From: Bizionia argentinensis JUB59
GTDB lineage: Bacteria > Bacteroidota > Bacteroidia > Flavobacteriales > Flavobacteriaceae
DNA length: 36,366 bases
Direction: 5' to 3'
Assembly: GCF_000224335.1 (NCBI RefSeq)
Contig: NZ_AFXZ01000020.1
Coordinates: forward strand, 1 to 36,366
The translations under genes were made by a program, and so were the position numbers. The notes beneath the pieces are model-generated. The model searched no databases, was not told where the DNA came from, and was given only the letters and a program-made list of their open reading frames with translations. This document shows positions 9,993 through 20,052 of this stretch, in pieces. The first letter of the stretch is position 1; every line of letters starts with the position of its first letter.

Positions 9993-12900
9993 ATGTATAT
10001 GAGCTACCTAGATAACATACAAGGACTAATCGATGAAAGGTTGGACTATTACAGCCAAAACCCGAAATCAATATCACGTGATTACACCATAGAAAATAGT
10101 ATTAAAGAAGAATACGATGGCAGGCAACTTTTAGAGATGCTTCAAAACGTGGATGATACTAAGTCTAAAAAGGTAAGAATAGAATGGGTTAAAAAGGAGA
10201 AAAAATTAGCGATCTCTAATTATGGAGAAGCTTTTTCTTTTGAAGGTATAGAATCCTTAATGCGAAGCCATAGCAGTCCTAAAACGAAAGAAGATTATAT
10301 AGGTAATAAAGGCTTGGGATTTAGGTCCCTATTAACTTGGGCGGAACGAATAGATATTTACGCAAATGATTGTAAAATTAGTTTTTCAGATGAAATAGCC
10401 CATTCTATTTTTGATACTAAATTAAAATTAACAACAAACCAAAAGCAGGTAGTTAAAACACAAGCAAAAGTAGTAAATGGTGCCATCCCATTTCCTGTAT
10501 TAGCTGTGCCTCAGTTATTAACTTTTAAAAGACAGGATGATTGGCAAACTGTTATAGAAATTCAATACACTGAAGAAGAGGAAGTAGAAGAAAAGATTAA
10601 GGATGTTCTAGACCAGATTAGTGAAGAGCTTTTACTTTTTTTAAATCATATAGAAGAAATAGAACTGGTTAAAGATGGGGTTGTTTCTATTTTTAAAAGC
10701 ACAAAAATAGAATTTGAACATTGGACTGAAATAAGTATTAATAACAAAGTTTGGCGTGTTTTTACCAAAGATGGTCTTATTCCACAGAAAGCGGTTAATG
10801 GTGGAGAAGAGACTTTTAAGAAATACATGCTAAAGCTTGCATTTCAAAATGACCTATCTGATACATACTATAAGTTATTTAACTTTTTTCCAACTAAGAT
10901 CTCTGTTTCTTTACCCTGTGTCATTCACGGTACATTCGAATTAAATGCTTCTAGAGATTATTTAAATCCATCGGATAATAATACTTATATTTTTAAAGAT
11001 TTAGCAGTTTTTTTAGGTGAATGTGCACTTCTTATATCAAAAGAAGATGTAAGTTGGAAACCTTTTCAGCTAGTAAAACCGCTTAATGACGCTTCGGATT
11101 CAAGCTTGGTAAAACAGTTATATATAGATCTAGCAGAAATCAGAAAGAAAGAAAAAATCATTCCTACTATAAATGAAAAGTATATTATTCATCAAAATGT
11201 TAGGCATTATAATAACGATTTTAACTTGTTTTTTAAAGAGAACTTCCCTGATACTTTACCAAATTTAATTCTTCCAAAAGAGAATTCTGAATCGAATTAC
11301 TTTCCTTCAGTTCATTATGACAATACTATTTTAGTACAAAAAATTGATGCGTTATCTAATTCTGCCATAACAATAGAACAGAGGGCGGAACTTATATATC
11401 AACTTATTAATTGTGGTCGTAATAGTTATAAGAAAGAACGCTTTTCTCTATTAAGTAATAACAGTGAAAATAGTACTGTAATACCAAAAGACACCGTTGC
11501 ATTTACACCAATGGTGCAATCAGGTAGTAAGTTTGCCATACCTGATTCAGTCAAAATAGATTTTATCAATACAGAGCTATATGGGTTATTGTATAAAAAA
11601 TTAGAAGATAGGTTCGATTCTAAAAACCAAGCATCTAGGGAGTTTCAAAATGCAGTCAAGGATGTTGTTAATGTACAGCCTTATGATAGTAATAGCGTTA
11701 TAATTAGAATTGTAAATGGTATAAACAGGGCTTTAGATAAGGATCTTGGCATTCACCAAAAACTTGATTTGGTAAAAGAAATGATAAGTTCTTTATTTCA
11801 AAATTTTAAGCATTTAAATAACCAATTAGAAAAACTGAATTTAGAAATATCATTAATCAATAAAAACTCTCATGTTGTTAAGGCTTCTACTCTTTTTATG
11901 GGTGAAACATATCCTGATGGTAAACTTGTAGAGTGGTTGTATGAGGATATTTACACTAGCAATCAGTTTTTAATGGAATTGAACTATTGGGAACTACAAA
12001 ATGAAAATCAAGATCAAGTTGAACGTTTTTTTTTATGGCTAGGAGTTAATAAATATGCAAATATTAGGATTAAAAATATAGATAGGCAATGGGAAGAAGC
12101 ACCTTATTTTAACTTTATTTTCGACCAAAAGAATCCTTCTAAACCAATAAATTTTCAGATAGATAGAATAAATAAAGACACATATGTATATTATATTGAA
12201 AATATAAAAGACGTGTTAGCAATGGATGCAACTCGTCAATTAGTGTTGATATTAAAGGATGTACTCATAAGAACCCAAATAGAACAGCTTGAAACCAAAT
12301 TGTTCTGGAAATACGTACAAACCAATTACACCTTAATAACTAACATTTCATATATAAAATATCAGTTTTTATTAGCAAATAATTTCAATTCCTACGTATT
12401 AGAGGATGGAACCGAAAGCTTACAAAAATTGATTAATAAAGATGTAGAAATTGACTTTACTCTTTTACATAATTACGATTTCCATAATTCAGAAATATTA
12501 AATATTTTAATCAAATTAGGAGCTAAACAAAATATAGAATCACTTAAGCCTTCCGTTTTATATGATGTTCTTTTAAAAATACCTTCACTGTTTTCAACCG
12601 ATAAGCATCGAGGCGTTCAAGGAATTTACAAAAAGATTGTAGATGCTTTAGAGTATCAAAATTCAATACATCCTGTAAAGAAAGAAGACATCCCGGAAAA
12701 CTTGTTACTTTTTGCAAAAAGAGAAGACGAATTTGTTCTGCTTCCAGCAAGTGAGGTTTATTATTCAAATAATAGTGTGCTGCCGGCAAAAATTGAAAGA
12801 ACAATACCAATTTTAGATTTCCCTAAAAGAGGTGGACAGGAAAAGGCAGAACAATTTCTAGGTATTAAGATTACTGATGCTTCTAAAATTAAATTAAATA

Positions 12901-14603
12901 AAGTTGACGAGTTTGAATCATTAAATAGTTATTTTCAAAACCACTTTGAGTCACTTAAAACACCTATTTTATTATATAGACTTTACAGCAAGAGCTTACC
13001 AAAAGAAATTTCAACAAAAGAAGCAATTAATCAAAATGTTTCTTATTTAAAAAATTGCGCAATTAGCATCGTAAAAAGTTGTACTTATAGTTATTTAGAT
13101 GAAAAAGATGTTTCATTGGAAGATTTTGAATTTGTTGTTTTTGAAAATGTCTACTATGTAAAAGTTCCCAACTATTTTGAGTGTAAAGACTTATTTAAGG
13201 CTTCCAAATTCTCTGATGCTTTTGCTGAGATAATGAGTATACAGTTTAATGTTACGGAGTTGAAAAATGATTTTAGGTTTTTAATTAGAAATGAAATAAA
13301 AGATACATTACATCTTATCACGCAGGATTTTGATGTAGATAAAATTGAAAAAGTTAGAAGTTATTTTGGAATACCAGCTGCAGAGGAGAAATTTTGGAAG
13401 AATATATATTTAATTCAGGGAGTTGTATTCCCAGATGAAATAACAAAACAAAGAGATTTATTGACTCAAATTAATAATGATTTAAAACTAGAGATTACCT
13501 CAGAATATTACAAGTTCGATTTTGAAGAATGTTCAAACATAGAAACCTATAATGTGTTGTTTTATTTGATTAATAGCCTCCAGGTTTCTTTAGATATTCT
13601 CTATCCTAAAGGCATTGCTAACTATCATTTTGAAAAAATGAGAAATTTAAGAGAATCTAATGAACTGAAAGTAAAAAGTTTAATTTGGGAATATCTAAAT
13701 ATAAACAAAACTGAACAACATAAGTTTTTGGCTTATTTGGATTCTTTTAAACTAATTTCTCTACAATCCTTTTTTGTGAAAAAAGATAAGTTTAAAGTGT
13801 CTATAGATTACGATGAAATTTTTAAAGAATTTATAGAAAATGTACTTCCTATTAGGATTACAGATTACTCAGGTGAAGTAATATCCATTAGTAATCATTA
13901 TAAAGATTTTTCAGTCACTTATTTGTTTGATTTAGATGAATTAAAGGACGAGATAAAAAGCTTATTCTATTTTGAAGGAAATGAATTGCAAATTAAAACC
14001 TTTTTAGAAGAAAATTATTCAAATCAAAGTGTTTCACCGACTACAGAATCAGAAAACGGGAATGATGAGGAAAATGATAGCGAACTATTAAGTATAATAG
14101 ATAGCACCTTAAGTAAAAAGGATATTTCGAGCCATAAAAAAAATGCTAATCGTGCTGGTAAAAGAAAAAAGCGATTGACTTTTTCAAGTACCCTGAATGA
14201 TCAAAAAAATATAAGTGGAAAAAATGCAGAAATAAGAGCGTATAGATCTTACAAAAATAAATATGGTGAAAATAAGGTTAAATGGGTATCTAGATATTCT
14301 TCAACACCAGATAACAACGATAATCTTCAATATGATTTAAGTTACGAAGACGAAAAAGGAATATGGAAATATGTAGAAGTAAAATCACTTTCCAACAATA
14401 ACTCTTTTATTTTAACTCAAGCCGAAAAAAACTACGGAATTAAAAATAATGCGATTTATGAATTCGCTTTAGTTACAGATAAAAATATCCACAGAATTAT
14501 AAAACCTTTTACATTTAAAATTGGCGATACTTTTGAAGTAAATGAATCTTTTACTTCAGAAGTTATAGATCACCAAATTCACTTTAAACTGAATACAAAA
14601 TAA
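9993..14603 (+). CDS. Sacsin/NO VEIN-like GHKL ATPase with C-terminal DUF3883 nuclease-like domain
   Basis: This 1536-residue protein is encoded between hsdS and hsdR. The N-terminus shows a GHKL (Hsp90/MutL-type) ATPase fold in the sacsin/NOV style. The N box is LLEMLQNVDD (Asn52), the second box is ISNYGEAFSFEGI, and the glycine lid is YIGNKGLGFRSLL (about 102-114). The middle of about 1250 residues is unrecognised. The C-terminus (about 1405-1536) is DUF3883-like: ISGKNAEIRAYRSYK, then an Asp in LQYDLSYED, then KYVEVKS. This is a PD-(D/E)XK-type pattern. GHKL ATPases linked to restriction systems are known (the MutL/MORC line of work), and the placement implies a partner of HsdR or HsdMS. 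An ATG at 9999 is an alternative start. Confidence 0.85.
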   Translation: MYMSYLDNIQGLIDERLDYYSQNPKSISRDYTIENSIKEEYDGRQLLEMLQNVDDTKSKKVRIEWVKKEKKLAISNYGEAFSFEGIESLMRSHSSPKTKEDYIGNKGLGFRSLLTWAERIDIYANDCKISFSDEIAHSIFDTKLKLTTNQKQVVKTQAKVVNGAIPFPVLAVPQLLTFKRQDDWQTVIEIQYTEEEEVEEKIKDVLDQISEELLLFLNHIEEIELVKDGVVSIFKSTKIEFEHWTEISINNKVWRVFTKDGLIPQKAVNGGEETFKKYMLKLAFQNDLSDTYYKLFNFFPTKISVSLPCVIHGTFELNASRDYLNPSDNNTYIFKDLAVFLGECALLISKEDVSWKPFQLVKPLNDASDSSLVKQLYIDLAEIRKKEKIIPTINEKYIIHQNVRHYNNDFNLFFKENFPDTLPNLILPKENSESNYFPSVHYDNTILVQKIDALSNSAITIEQRAELIYQLINCGRNSYKKERFSLLSNNSENSTVIPKDTVAFTPMVQSGSKFAIPDSVKIDFINTELYGLLYKKLEDRFDSKNQASREFQNAVKDVVNVQPYDSNSVIIRIVNGINRALDKDLGIHQKLDLVKEMISSLFQNFKHLNNQLEKLNLEISLINKNSHVVKASTLFMGETYPDGKLVEWLYEDIYTSNQFLMELNYWELQNENQDQVERFFLWLGVNKYANIRIKNIDRQWEEAPYFNFIFDQKNPSKPINFQIDRINKDTYVYYIENIKDVLAMDATRQLVLILKDVLIRTQIEQLETKLFWKYVQTNYTLITNISYIKYQFLLANNFNSYVLEDGTESLQKLINKDVEIDFTLLHNYDFHNSEILNILIKLGAKQNIESLKPSVLYDVLLKIPSLFSTDKHRGVQGIYKKIVDALEYQNSIHPVKKEDIPENLLLFAKREDEFVLLPASEVYYSNNSVLPAKIERTIPILDFPKRGGQEKAEQFLGIKITDASKIKLNKVDEFESLNSYFQNHFESLKTPILLYRLYSKSLPKEISTKEAINQNVSYLKNCAISIVKSCTYSYLDEKDVSLEDFEFVVFENVYYVKVPNYFECKDLFKASKFSDAFAEIMSIQFNVTELKNDFRFLIRNEIKDTLHLITQDFDVDKIEKVRSYFGIPAAEEKFWKNIYLIQGVVFPDEITKQRDLLTQINNDLKLEITSEYYKFDFEECSNIETYNVLFYLINSLQVSLDILYPKGIANYHFEKMRNLRESNELKVKSLIWEYLNINKTEQHKFLAYLDSFKLISLQSFFVKKDKFKVSIDYDEIFKEFIENVLPIRITDYSGEVISISNHYKDFSVTYLFDLDELKDEIKSLFYFEGNELQIKTFLEENYSNQSVSPTTESENGNDEENDSELLSIIDSTLSKKDISSHKKNANRAGKRKKRLTFSSTLNDQKNISGKNAEIRAYRSYKNKYGENKVKWVSRYSSTPDNNDNLQYDLSYEDEKGIWKYVEVKSLSNNNSFILTQAEKNYGIKNNAIYEFALVTDKNIHRIIKPFTFKIGDTFEVNESFTSEVIDHQIHFKLNTK

Positions 14604-14604
14604 C

Positions 14605-17600
14605 ATGGCAGAATACATTAACGTAGAAAAACCGTTTTTAGAAAAGTTAAGAGCTCTTAATTGGCGCATCATAGACCAAGGTAGCTTTGGTATTCCTCAA
14701 GATCCTGCTAAAAGTTTACGCACAAGCTTTAAAGAAGTCACGCTTAAACAAGAGTTTAAAAAAGCAGTTAAAAAAATAAATGTTGTTAATGGCATAGAAT
14801 GGCTAACAGATAAACAATTAGAGGATTTATACAACGAAACGATTGCTGCTGAAAGAGCTAATTTGTCACTTTTGGAAGCCAATAAGCAAGTTTTTGAAAA
14901 ACTTATTGGTGTTACAAAAACAACGGTTGCAAAAAATGAAGTTACAGGAGAAGAAAATCCATTAGTGAAATTGATTGATTTTAAACATTGGGATAACAAT
15001 GAATTTTTAGCCATTAACCAATTTAGAATTGTAACACCTGGTGGCCCGAGAGAAGGGATTATTCCTGACATTGTGTTGTTTGTGAATGGTTTACCATTTT
15101 CTGTAGTAGAATGTAAAGATGTAGATGTCGCAGATCCTATTTCAAGTAGTGTGGAGCAATTAATGCGCTATGCCAATACCAGAGGAGATGATTTTGGATT
15201 TACCGATGGCGAAGAGCGCTTATTCCATTATAACCTTTTTAGTGTTGCCACACATGGAGAGGAAGCTCGAGCAGGTTCAATCTCTGGCGACTTTGAATAT
15301 TACTTAAACTGGAAAGATATTTTTCCTGAAGTATATAAAAATATAGACCTATTAAATTACGCAGCTGAAGAAACTGCCAGGTATGAAAATAACGGATTGC
15401 AAAATGATCCAAGAGTACGCCAAGAAGTATTAATTCAAGGCTTGTTAAACAAAGAGATTCTTTTAGATGTCTTACAGCACTTTACTTTATTTATGGAAAT
15501 AAAAGAAGGTGTTGAGGTGAAAATTGTGTGTCGTTATCAACAATATAGAGCGGTTGGTAAAATAATAGACCGATTAAGAAATGAGACTACTGGCAAAACA
15601 CGCTCTGGGGTAGTCTGGCATACCCAAGGTTCTGGTAAATCCTTGACCATGGTGTTTTTTGTACGTAAGCTACGCTCTCAAAATGACCTGAAAGATTATA
15701 AGGTTATTATGATGGTAGACCGCAAAGATTTAGAAAAACAACTCTCTGCAACCGCCCGTTTAACCAATGAGTTCAAAGAAGCTAATATTGTCAGTTCTCG
15801 TAAAGATTTAAAACCTAAATTAAGTGGCAATGCCTCAGACTTAAGTATGGTCATGGTGCATAAATTTGTGCAAGAAGAATTAAAGCATTCTAAAGCATTA
15901 ATGAAAGCCTTTGTAGAAGAAGGTAAAGTTCCAGAATTTAAACCTTTTGATGTGGTCAATACCTCTGAGAGAATCGTTATTCTTATTGATGAAGCCCATA
16001 GAACACAAGGTGGAGATATGGGCGACAATTTGTTTACAGCCTTTCCGAAAGCTGCTAAAATAGCCTTTACAGGTACACCCTTGCTAACAGATAGACACAA
16101 ACAAAAAACTCATGAACGTTTTGGTGGAACAGGCGAATTTATTGATACTTATAAAATTCGTGAATCTGTAGACGATAGAGCTACATTAGATATTATTTAT
16201 ATTGGTAAAACAACCAATGACAACATTAAATCTAAAGAGGCTTTTGATGCAGAGTTTGAAGATGTGTTTAAGAAGCAAAGCAAGGAAGAAAGAGAAGAAA
16301 TCCAAAAGCGATATGGCACTATGCGTGCCTATTTGGAAAGTATGGATCGTTTACGAAAAATCGCCAAAAACATAGTAAACCATTATGTAAATGATATTTT
16401 ACCCAATGGTTTTAAAGCCATGGTAGTAGGGAGTTCTATTTTGGCAGCAGCACGTTATCAATATTTAATTGATGAAGCATTAAAAGAGCGTGTTGAAATA
16501 GAAAAAGCGAAATTAAATCCAGATATAGATTTAATAGAGAAAATTAATTTTATAAAAATAGGTACGATAGTTACTAAACAAGATAATAATGAGCAGGCAT
16601 TTATTAGCGCAGCAAGAAAAAATGCGAAGGAATTAAAAGCAGTTGATAATTTCAAAAAAGACTTTGATTATAGCACCGATGAAGAAGGCAATTATTTAAA
16701 ACCAGAAACGGGTGTCGCTTTTCTATGTGTCTGCGATAAATTGCTTACCGGATTTGATGCGCCAATTGCCCAAGTCATGTATTTAGACAAAAGCATTAGA
16801 GAACATGATTTATTACAAGCAATAGCACGTGTAAACCGTACTAAAAAAGACAAATCACACGGTATTCTTGTAGATTATTATGGGGTGTCCAACCACTTAA
16901 AAGATGCCTTAAATATTTGGGGAGCAGAAGATGAGGAGGATATTAAAGAATTATTAGAATACTTTAGAGATATTAATAAGGAAATCCCTGTTTTAGAAGC
17001 ACGTTACAATCGCATGCTTCAATTATTTACAGACAAAGGGCTTACCGATTTTAAGAAGTTTGCAGAACAAAGCATGTCTGATAAAGAGGCAGAATTTCAA
17101 CTGGCAGAAGATTGTATTGAGTTAGCGGAATCTATTCCATTTAGAGCACAATTTGACACCTATATAAAGGCATTCTTTGATAGTTTGGATTTGTTGTTTA
17201 ACTCGGAAGCGGCTAGGAAGTATTACATTCCCGCTAAACGTTTCGGGTATTTGTTGGTCCGTATCAAAAACCGATATAAAGATCCAAGTATGGACTTAAA
17301 ATGGGCAAAACCTAAAGTGCGGAAAATGATCGATGCTCATTTGGAAACTTTGGGTATTGATAGTCGGGTTGCACCTGTAAGCTTACTGTCTAAAGATTTT
17401 GCTAAAGAAGTTAAAAAACTAGAGGGTAATTCTAAATCTAAAGCATCAGAAATGGAACATGCTATTAGGCGTCACATAAAAGTAAATATTAATAAAGATC
17501 CTGCACTGTACAAACGTTTCCTAAAGCGGATGGAAGAAATTATCGAACGCTATCAGGGTAATTGGGATGCGATTGTAGCCGAGTTTGATCAAGTTAGAGA

Positions 17601-17949
17601 AGATTTAGCTAAAGGCAGAAAGGGTGACTATGAAGAAGAGGGATTAGATGAGCAACAGTTACCGTTTTATGATTTTATAATTTTTAGTTCGTTTAAGGAT
17701 GAGGTTATTAGCGGTGCGGAAAAAGAAGCATTAAAGGCATTAACCATTGAATTGGTTAGCTTATTACAAGATGCGATAAATAAACCGAATTTTTGGAAAG
17801 GAAGAGCAGCAGAGATTAGAAAATTACAAGGGGAAATAGATGATATAATCGATTTCTCTGGAATAGATGAAGTCTCTAAAATGCACTCTAAATTGAGTGT
17901 AGAAATTATGAATTTAGCGAAACGCAGACACCAAGAATTGACAAAATAA
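14605..17949 (+). CDS. hsdR: Type I restriction enzyme motor/nuclease subunit (HsdR)
   Basis: This 1114-residue subunit translocates DNA using ATP and cuts unmethylated DNA. The N-terminal nuclease domain has the PD-(D/E)XK residues Asp155 (IIPDIVLF) and Glu169-x-Lys171 (VVECKD). The SF2 translocase follows: Walker A TQGSGKS (340-346), DEAHR (462-466), motif III FTGTPL (488-493) and motif VI QAIARVNRTKK. A long helical C-terminal region probably docks on HsdM. The length fits the family. The start codon is 1 nt after the stop of the GHKL gene, and the next gene starts 1 nt after this one. The nuclease and motor motifs look intact. Confidence 0.96.
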   Translation: MAEYINVEKPFLEKLRALNWRIIDQGSFGIPQDPAKSLRTSFKEVTLKQEFKKAVKKINVVNGIEWLTDKQLEDLYNETIAAERANLSLLEANKQVFEKLIGVTKTTVAKNEVTGEENPLVKLIDFKHWDNNEFLAINQFRIVTPGGPREGIIPDIVLFVNGLPFSVVECKDVDVADPISSSVEQLMRYANTRGDDFGFTDGEERLFHYNLFSVATHGEEARAGSISGDFEYYLNWKDIFPEVYKNIDLLNYAAEETARYENNGLQNDPRVRQEVLIQGLLNKEILLDVLQHFTLFMEIKEGVEVKIVCRYQQYRAVGKIIDRLRNETTGKTRSGVVWHTQGSGKSLTMVFFVRKLRSQNDLKDYKVIMMVDRKDLEKQLSATARLTNEFKEANIVSSRKDLKPKLSGNASDLSMVMVHKFVQEELKHSKALMKAFVEEGKVPEFKPFDVVNTSERIVILIDEAHRTQGGDMGDNLFTAFPKAAKIAFTGTPLLTDRHKQKTHERFGGTGEFIDTYKIRESVDDRATLDIIYIGKTTNDNIKSKEAFDAEFEDVFKKQSKEEREEIQKRYGTMRAYLESMDRLRKIAKNIVNHYVNDILPNGFKAMVVGSSILAAARYQYLIDEALKERVEIEKAKLNPDIDLIEKINFIKIGTIVTKQDNNEQAFISAARKNAKELKAVDNFKKDFDYSTDEEGNYLKPETGVAFLCVCDKLLTGFDAPIAQVMYLDKSIREHDLLQAIARVNRTKKDKSHGILVDYYGVSNHLKDALNIWGAEDEEDIKELLEYFRDINKEIPVLEARYNRMLQLFTDKGLTDFKKFAEQSMSDKEAEFQLAEDCIELAESIPFRAQFDTYIKAFFDSLDLLFNSEAARKYYIPAKRFGYLLVRIKNRYKDPSMDLKWAKPKVRKMIDAHLETLGIDSRVAPVSLLSKDFAKEVKKLEGNSKSKASEMEHAIRRHIKVNINKDPALYKRFLKRMEEIIERYQGNWDAIVAEFDQVREDLAKGRKGDYEEEGLDEQQLPFYDFIIFSSFKDEVISGAEKEALKALTIELVSLLQDAINKPNFWKGRAAEIRKLQGEIDDIIDFSGIDEVSKMHSKLSVEIMNLAKRRHQELTK

Positions 17950-17950
17950 T

Positions 17951-18631
17951 ATGATAGTATCTGGTATTGATATAGTAGTTCAGAAAAGTAAACGTAAAAC
18001 CGTCAGCATCTTTATAGAACGCGATGGATCGGTCTCTGCTCGCGTTCCAGAAAAATTAAGTGATGAGGAAATTAAAGAAATTCTTAAAGCAAAAGAATAT
18101 CAAATTTTTAAAAATCTTGCAGAATGGACACAACTCAATGAAAATGTTGTAGAAAGGGAGTATGTCAATGGGCAATCGTTTTTGTATTTAGGACGTAACT
18201 ATCGCTTAAAATTAGTCGAAGATAAATTAAAAGGTGTACAATTTATAAGAAATACATTTTTATTAAATAAAGCGGATAAGCATAAAGCCAAGGAATTATT
18301 TGTGAAGTTTTATAAAGACAAATTGAGTAATAAAATCCAGCCAATTGTTGAAAGATATAAAGGTCAATTAGGAGTAGAGCCTAATGACATAAAAGTAATG
18401 GAATTACAAAATCGTTGGGCATCATGTACTCCACGTGGCAATGTAAATTTTCATTGGAAGTGCGCAATGGCTCCCATTGATGTGTTACATTATATTGTAG
18501 TACACGAATTGGCGCATTTAATTCATATCAATCACTCTTCGGCCTTTTGGAACGAAGTAGATAAAATATTACCAAATTACGAAGATCAGGTTAATTGGTT
18601 GAAAATAAATGGGGTAGGTATGGATCTGTGA
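17951..18631 (+). CDS. YgjP-like (DUF45) M48-type metallopeptidase
   Basis: This is a 226-residue zinc peptidase of the YgjP/SprT-like group. The zinc-binding helix is VVHELAHLIHINHS (HExxH, with a further His downstream), and the family marker NRWASCTPRGNVNFHW precedes it. The protein is cytoplasmic, with no signal peptide. It starts 1 nt after the hsdR stop and so belongs to the same operon. DUF45 genes recur next to type I restriction genes, but their job there has not been settled. Turnover of restriction subunits is a reasonable guess. It is the last gene of the operon, and I see no strong terminator after it. Confidence 0.88.
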   Translation: MIVSGIDIVVQKSKRKTVSIFIERDGSVSARVPEKLSDEEIKEILKAKEYQIFKNLAEWTQLNENVVEREYVNGQSFLYLGRNYRLKLVEDKLKGVQFIRNTFLLNKADKHKAKELFVKFYKDKLSNKIQPIVERYKGQLGVEPNDIKVMELQNRWASCTPRGNVNFHWKCAMAPIDVLHYIVVHELAHLIHINHSSAFWNEVDKILPNYEDQVNWLKINGVGMDL

Positions 18632-18671
18632 TTTTTTTCACAAATATTTGTTGTTTTATTCGGTGATTAGG

Positions 18672-18884
18672 TTATACTTTAAATGCATGAAATTTTAAAA
18701 ACGTCCTTAAGTCGTATGATTTTACGCCGAATTGCTCTTTAGCTATTTCAAATTCTTCTTCTCTAAAAGCCAAAAAAGTTGCAGTTTGAAACCTTTTAAT
18801 TGCTATTTGCCTCCGTTCATTACGTTTGTAATATTGGGCGACCTTGTAGAAGAGCCTTTCCCATTGGGTTAAGTCCTTATTGCC
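18672..18884 (-). pseudogene. Orphan C-terminal fragment, start lost
   Basis: This is an open stretch of 70 codons with protein-like composition (DLTQWERLFYKVAQYYKRNE, later FGVKSYDLRTFLKFHAFKV). It is bounded upstream by a TAG at 18885-18887 and has no ATG, GTG or TTG in a sensible position. It looks like the 3' remainder of a longer gene now abutting the end of the Fic pseudogene. I do not recognise the family. Confidence 0.4.
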
Positions 18885-18891
18885 CTATTTT

Positions 18892-19645
18892 TTATACTCG
18901 AACGAGTTTCAGCAATGGTTCAAAGGCATAAAGTGCTGGTCTTCTACCTGCAGATTCTTCTAATGTTTTTAATAATTCTTTGTCTAATAATACTCTAGTA
19001 AATCTAGCAGCGGTGGGTGCTGGTATTCCACTCTTTGAAGTGAATCTGTTGTTTCTAAATTAGGATTTGTGAAAATATAATCTAACGCGTTAACACTCCA
19101 TTTCGATGATAAAGCATCCGAGAATACAGGTTTCATGTCTTCGTATAGATTCTTTATGCTTTTAGCAATTTCTAATTGCTTGTTTTTCTATTGCATTTAA
19201 AAAGAATATGCACCATGGTTCCCAATCATTATTTTCAGATACATTTCTCATGGTTTCAATATATTCATCTTTATGTTCTTCCATATATCCACTAACATAA
19301 AAATAAGGTTCTGATATTGTCCCAGATGACCACAGAAGTAGTGTAATTAACATACGCCCAATCCTCCCATTTCCGTCCTGAAAGGGGTGAAGCGCTTCAA
19401 ATTCGAGATGCATTAGAGCTGTTTTTATCAAAATCGGGTCTGAACTCTCTTTAATAACTGTTCTAATCCGTCATTGAGTTTTTCCGGGCTTATTGGTGTA
19501 AATAATACTTTTTGTTTGATTTTATCAGCTAAATAGTTCTGTTCAGTTTTATATTGTCCGGGTGATTTTTGAGCTCCTCTCCCAAAGGATAATAGTTGTT
19601 GATGCAACGTTCTAATATTTACATAAAGACGTCTTGTCGTTAAAA
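18892..19645 (-). pseudogene. Fic-family AMPylase, frameshifted and truncated
   Basis: The catalytic Fic motif HPFQDGNGRIGR (consensus HPFxxGNGRxxR) is intact in the open stretch 19162-19431, but the gene is broken. Upstream, another frame encodes IRTLHQQLLSFGRGAQKSPGQY and so on to a stop near 19449. Downstream, a second frame encodes IAKSIKNLYEDMKPVFSDAL up to about NPNL. A third frame gives the usual C-terminus (SGIPAPTAARFTRVLLDKEL, ending EPLLKLVRV, stop 18892-18894). That makes at least three frameshifts. The N-terminal part, including any inhibitory helix, is missing. An intact Fic protein would transfer AMP to target proteins. This copy is very unlikely to work. Confidence 0.85.
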
Positions 19646-20052
19646 ATGTTCATTTATTGATAGACAAGTCTGTTTGATGTAAATTTATTATGGACTAAAT
19701 TATTTGATAATCATATTTTTGATAAAGTGATAATCAAATATTTTTGAGGAACACGGATTTACGTCAAAGTAGTTTGTCGTAAATATCTACTGAAAAGTGA
19801 TAGACAATTAGTTTTGTTAAATTACCTACAACGTTTAGTGTATGATTAGTGGCGTGTTTTAAGCACGGAATTTAGTAAATAAAAACCGAATAGAAAATCC
19901 ACGAGGATTTTCGTGAGTAGGCGAGGACTAGCCATTAAATATTCACGCTGTTGCCATTTCGTTGTTTTTCTGATTTAATTTACAACTATATTAATGTAAT
20001 TTATTATGTTCTTATTTTAGCACTATATTTTGCTTTCTGTTATTCAATATAT
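19646..20052. other. Intergenic region with structured repeat
   Basis: About 400 nt hold no coding sequence I can support. Two related segments, 19633-19668 and 19773-19807, each run from (C)TTGTCGT to GATAGACAA(G) and so carry inverted TTGTC/GACAA ends. A separate structured stretch at 19828-19965 is listed on its own. Confidence 0.4.
19828..19965. repeat. Structured intergenic repeat-like element
   Basis: The stretch is bounded by ACAACG (19828-19833) and CGTTGT (19960-19965). It contains a perfect 8-bp hairpin, GAAAATCC-ACGA-GGATTTTC, at 19893-19912, plus CGTG/CACG pairings (for example around 19852-19866). This form (paired outer ends, central hairpin, about 140 bp) looks like a dispersed Flavobacterial intergenic element. 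That cannot be confirmed from one copy. Confidence 0.4.
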
